Origin: an uncultured Candidatus Melainabacteria bacterium
GTDB taxonomy: Bacteria; Cyanobacteriota; Vampirovibrionia; Gastranaerophilales; Gastranaerophilaceae
Assembly (NCBI GenBank): GCA_934675695.1
Contig: CAKURN010000071.1
Span: 1 to 7,125, forward strand
Reading direction: 5' to 3'
Length of the DNA stretch: 7,125 bases
Shown here: in pieces, positions 6,811-7,125 of the stretch
How the letters are laid out: the number at the start of each line of letters is the position of its first letter
Numbering within the stretch: the first letter of the stretch is position 1
The notes under the pieces: model-generated
Database searches by the model: none
Told to the model about the DNA's origin: nothing
What the model saw: the letters and a program-made list of their open reading frames with translations, nothing else
Program-made: the position numbers and the translations under genes

Positions 6811-6812
6811 CA
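6805..6812. repeat. TGTTAACA palindrome shared by two divergent promoters
   Basis: This perfect 8-bp palindrome reads TTAACA on both strands, so it supplies a -35-like element for the orphan promoter (minus) and for the nagA-like promoter (plus). The adjoining bases extend it to an imperfect dyad, with TGTTA at 6796-6800 and TAACA at 6808-6812 around CAATTGT. It may be an operator between the divergent genes; no regulator family can be named from it. Confidence 0.4.
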
Positions 6813-6837
6813 TTTTTTATTTTTTTCAAGATATAAT
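6807..6837 (+). promoter_or_regulatory. Candidate promoter of the NagA-like gene
   Basis: A perfect TATAAT lies at 6832-6837. The nearest -35-like hexamer, TTAACA at 6807-6812, is 19 bases upstream, longer than the ideal 17. Transcription would begin near 6844 and leave a leader of about 42 bases before the TTG start codon. The -10 is strong; the -35 assignment is less certain. Confidence 0.5.
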
Positions 6838-6870
6838 ATTGTTCGCACATTGATTTGTTTAATGTTTTAT

Positions 6871-6879
6871 AAAGGAAAG
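6871..6879 (+). promoter_or_regulatory. Ribosome binding site that selects a TTG start for the NagA-like gene
   Basis: AAAGGAAAG is followed six bases later by TTG at 6886-6888, which opens the amidohydrolase frame. An in-frame ATG at 6862-6864 exists but has no purine-rich site before it and would place this sequence inside the coding region. The placement therefore favours TTG. Confidence 0.6.
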
Positions 6880-6885
6880 TCAAAA

Positions 6886-7125
6886 TTGCAAGAAAATTAC
6901 TATATAGACAATCATACCCATGGTTCTTACGGCATAAATTTTAATTATACAACTTATGAAGAAGTTAAAAATCTTTTAAAAAAACTCTTTAAAAGAAACA
7001 TAAGAGGAATTTGTCCGACTCTGACCGGAGAAACGAATTTTAATATAATAAAACAGCTTGCATTGTTTAAAAAAATAAGAGAAGAACAACTAAAGTCACA
7101 AGAAAACGAAGCATTGATTTTGGGG
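6886..7125 (+). CDS. nagA: N-acetylglucosamine-6-phosphate deacetylase-like amidohydrolase, 3' part missing
   Basis: The first 80 codons are present; the gene leaves the right edge. The protein reads MQENYYIDNHTHGSYGINFN at its start. IDNHTHG (7-13) contains the HxH metal-binding motif (His10, His12) of the amidohydrolase superfamily, and the following GICPTLTGET (39-48) and EALILG at the edge match NagA, where a GxHLEGPF motif normally comes next. NagA removes the acetyl group from GlcNAc-6-phosphate in the cytoplasm, feeding amino-sugar catabolism and cell-wall recycling. Unusually, the roughly 50-residue N-terminal beta-sandwich segment that precedes HxH in characterised NagA proteins is absent; the frame is open upstream only to 6811 and the sequence there is not NagA-like. 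Translation probably begins at TTG with AAAGGAAAG upstream; an ATG at 6862 would add eight residues. It is transcribed divergently from the orphan gene. A related deacetylase with another substrate is possible. Confidence 0.75.
   Translation, partial: MQENYYIDNHTHGSYGINFNYTTYEEVKNLLKKLFKRNIRGICPTLTGETNFNIIKQLALFKKIREEQLKSQENEALILG

Noticed and set aside
6686..6883. A 65-codon minus-strand reading frame spanning the divergent intergenic region.
   Set aside because: It overlaps the start of the orphan gene, runs across the palindrome and promoter elements, lacks a ribosome site and encodes a Lys/Asn-rich sequence typical of AT-rich noncoding DNA.

Overview
The window is AT-rich bacterial chromosome, densely coded, with five tightly packed genes on the minus strand, one stand-alone minus-strand gene, and one plus-strand gene cut by the right edge. 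The best guess for the source is an uncultured gut-type member of the non-photosynthetic cyanobacterial sister lineage (Melainabacteria/Vampirovibrionia, Gastranaerophilales-like). This rests mainly on the N-terminal motif of the 347-residue orphan protein (MGMAASQARFLGLTARK...), which I associate from memory with hypothetical proteins of that group, and on the low GC. It is an inference; no rRNA or other firm taxonomic marker is present.

Layout, read in the direction of minus-strand transcription from right to left. A 166-bp divergent intergenic region (6720-6885) separates a NagA-like amidohydrolase gene (plus strand, truncated) from the orphan gene (5676-6719). The intergenic region holds two back-to-back candidate promoters whose -35 elements fall in the same TGTTAACA palindrome, and a short dyad at the predicted start of the orphan transcript. 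The orphan gene has its own strong Shine-Dalgarno site and ends at a clear intrinsic terminator (5581-5630), so it looks monocistronic. Beyond the terminator comes a compact operon: ffh (signal recognition particle GTPase), trkA (potassium uptake regulator with two RCK modules), trkH (potassium channel subunit), a formyltransferase of the Fmt/ArnA type, and an endonuclease IV-like gene cut by the left edge. Junctions inside the operon are 18 bp, a 1-bp TAATG overlap, 2 bp, and a 4-bp ATGA overlap, which argues for one transcript and translational coupling.

Functionally, trkA and trkH form one system, K+ uptake gated by nucleotide binding to TrkA. Ffh serves co-translational targeting of membrane proteins such as TrkH, but the grouping need not be functional. 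The formyltransferase and the endonuclease IV-like enzyme have no obvious tie to these beyond co-transcription. The parts most worth a second look are the orphan coiled-coil protein, the formyltransferase that lacks the tRNA-binding loop of true Fmt, the NagA-like protein that starts directly at the metal-binding HxH motif, the degenerate first nucleotide-binding motif of TrkA, and the absence of a ribosome binding site before ffh. I see no mobile element, CRISPR array, tRNA or rRNA.
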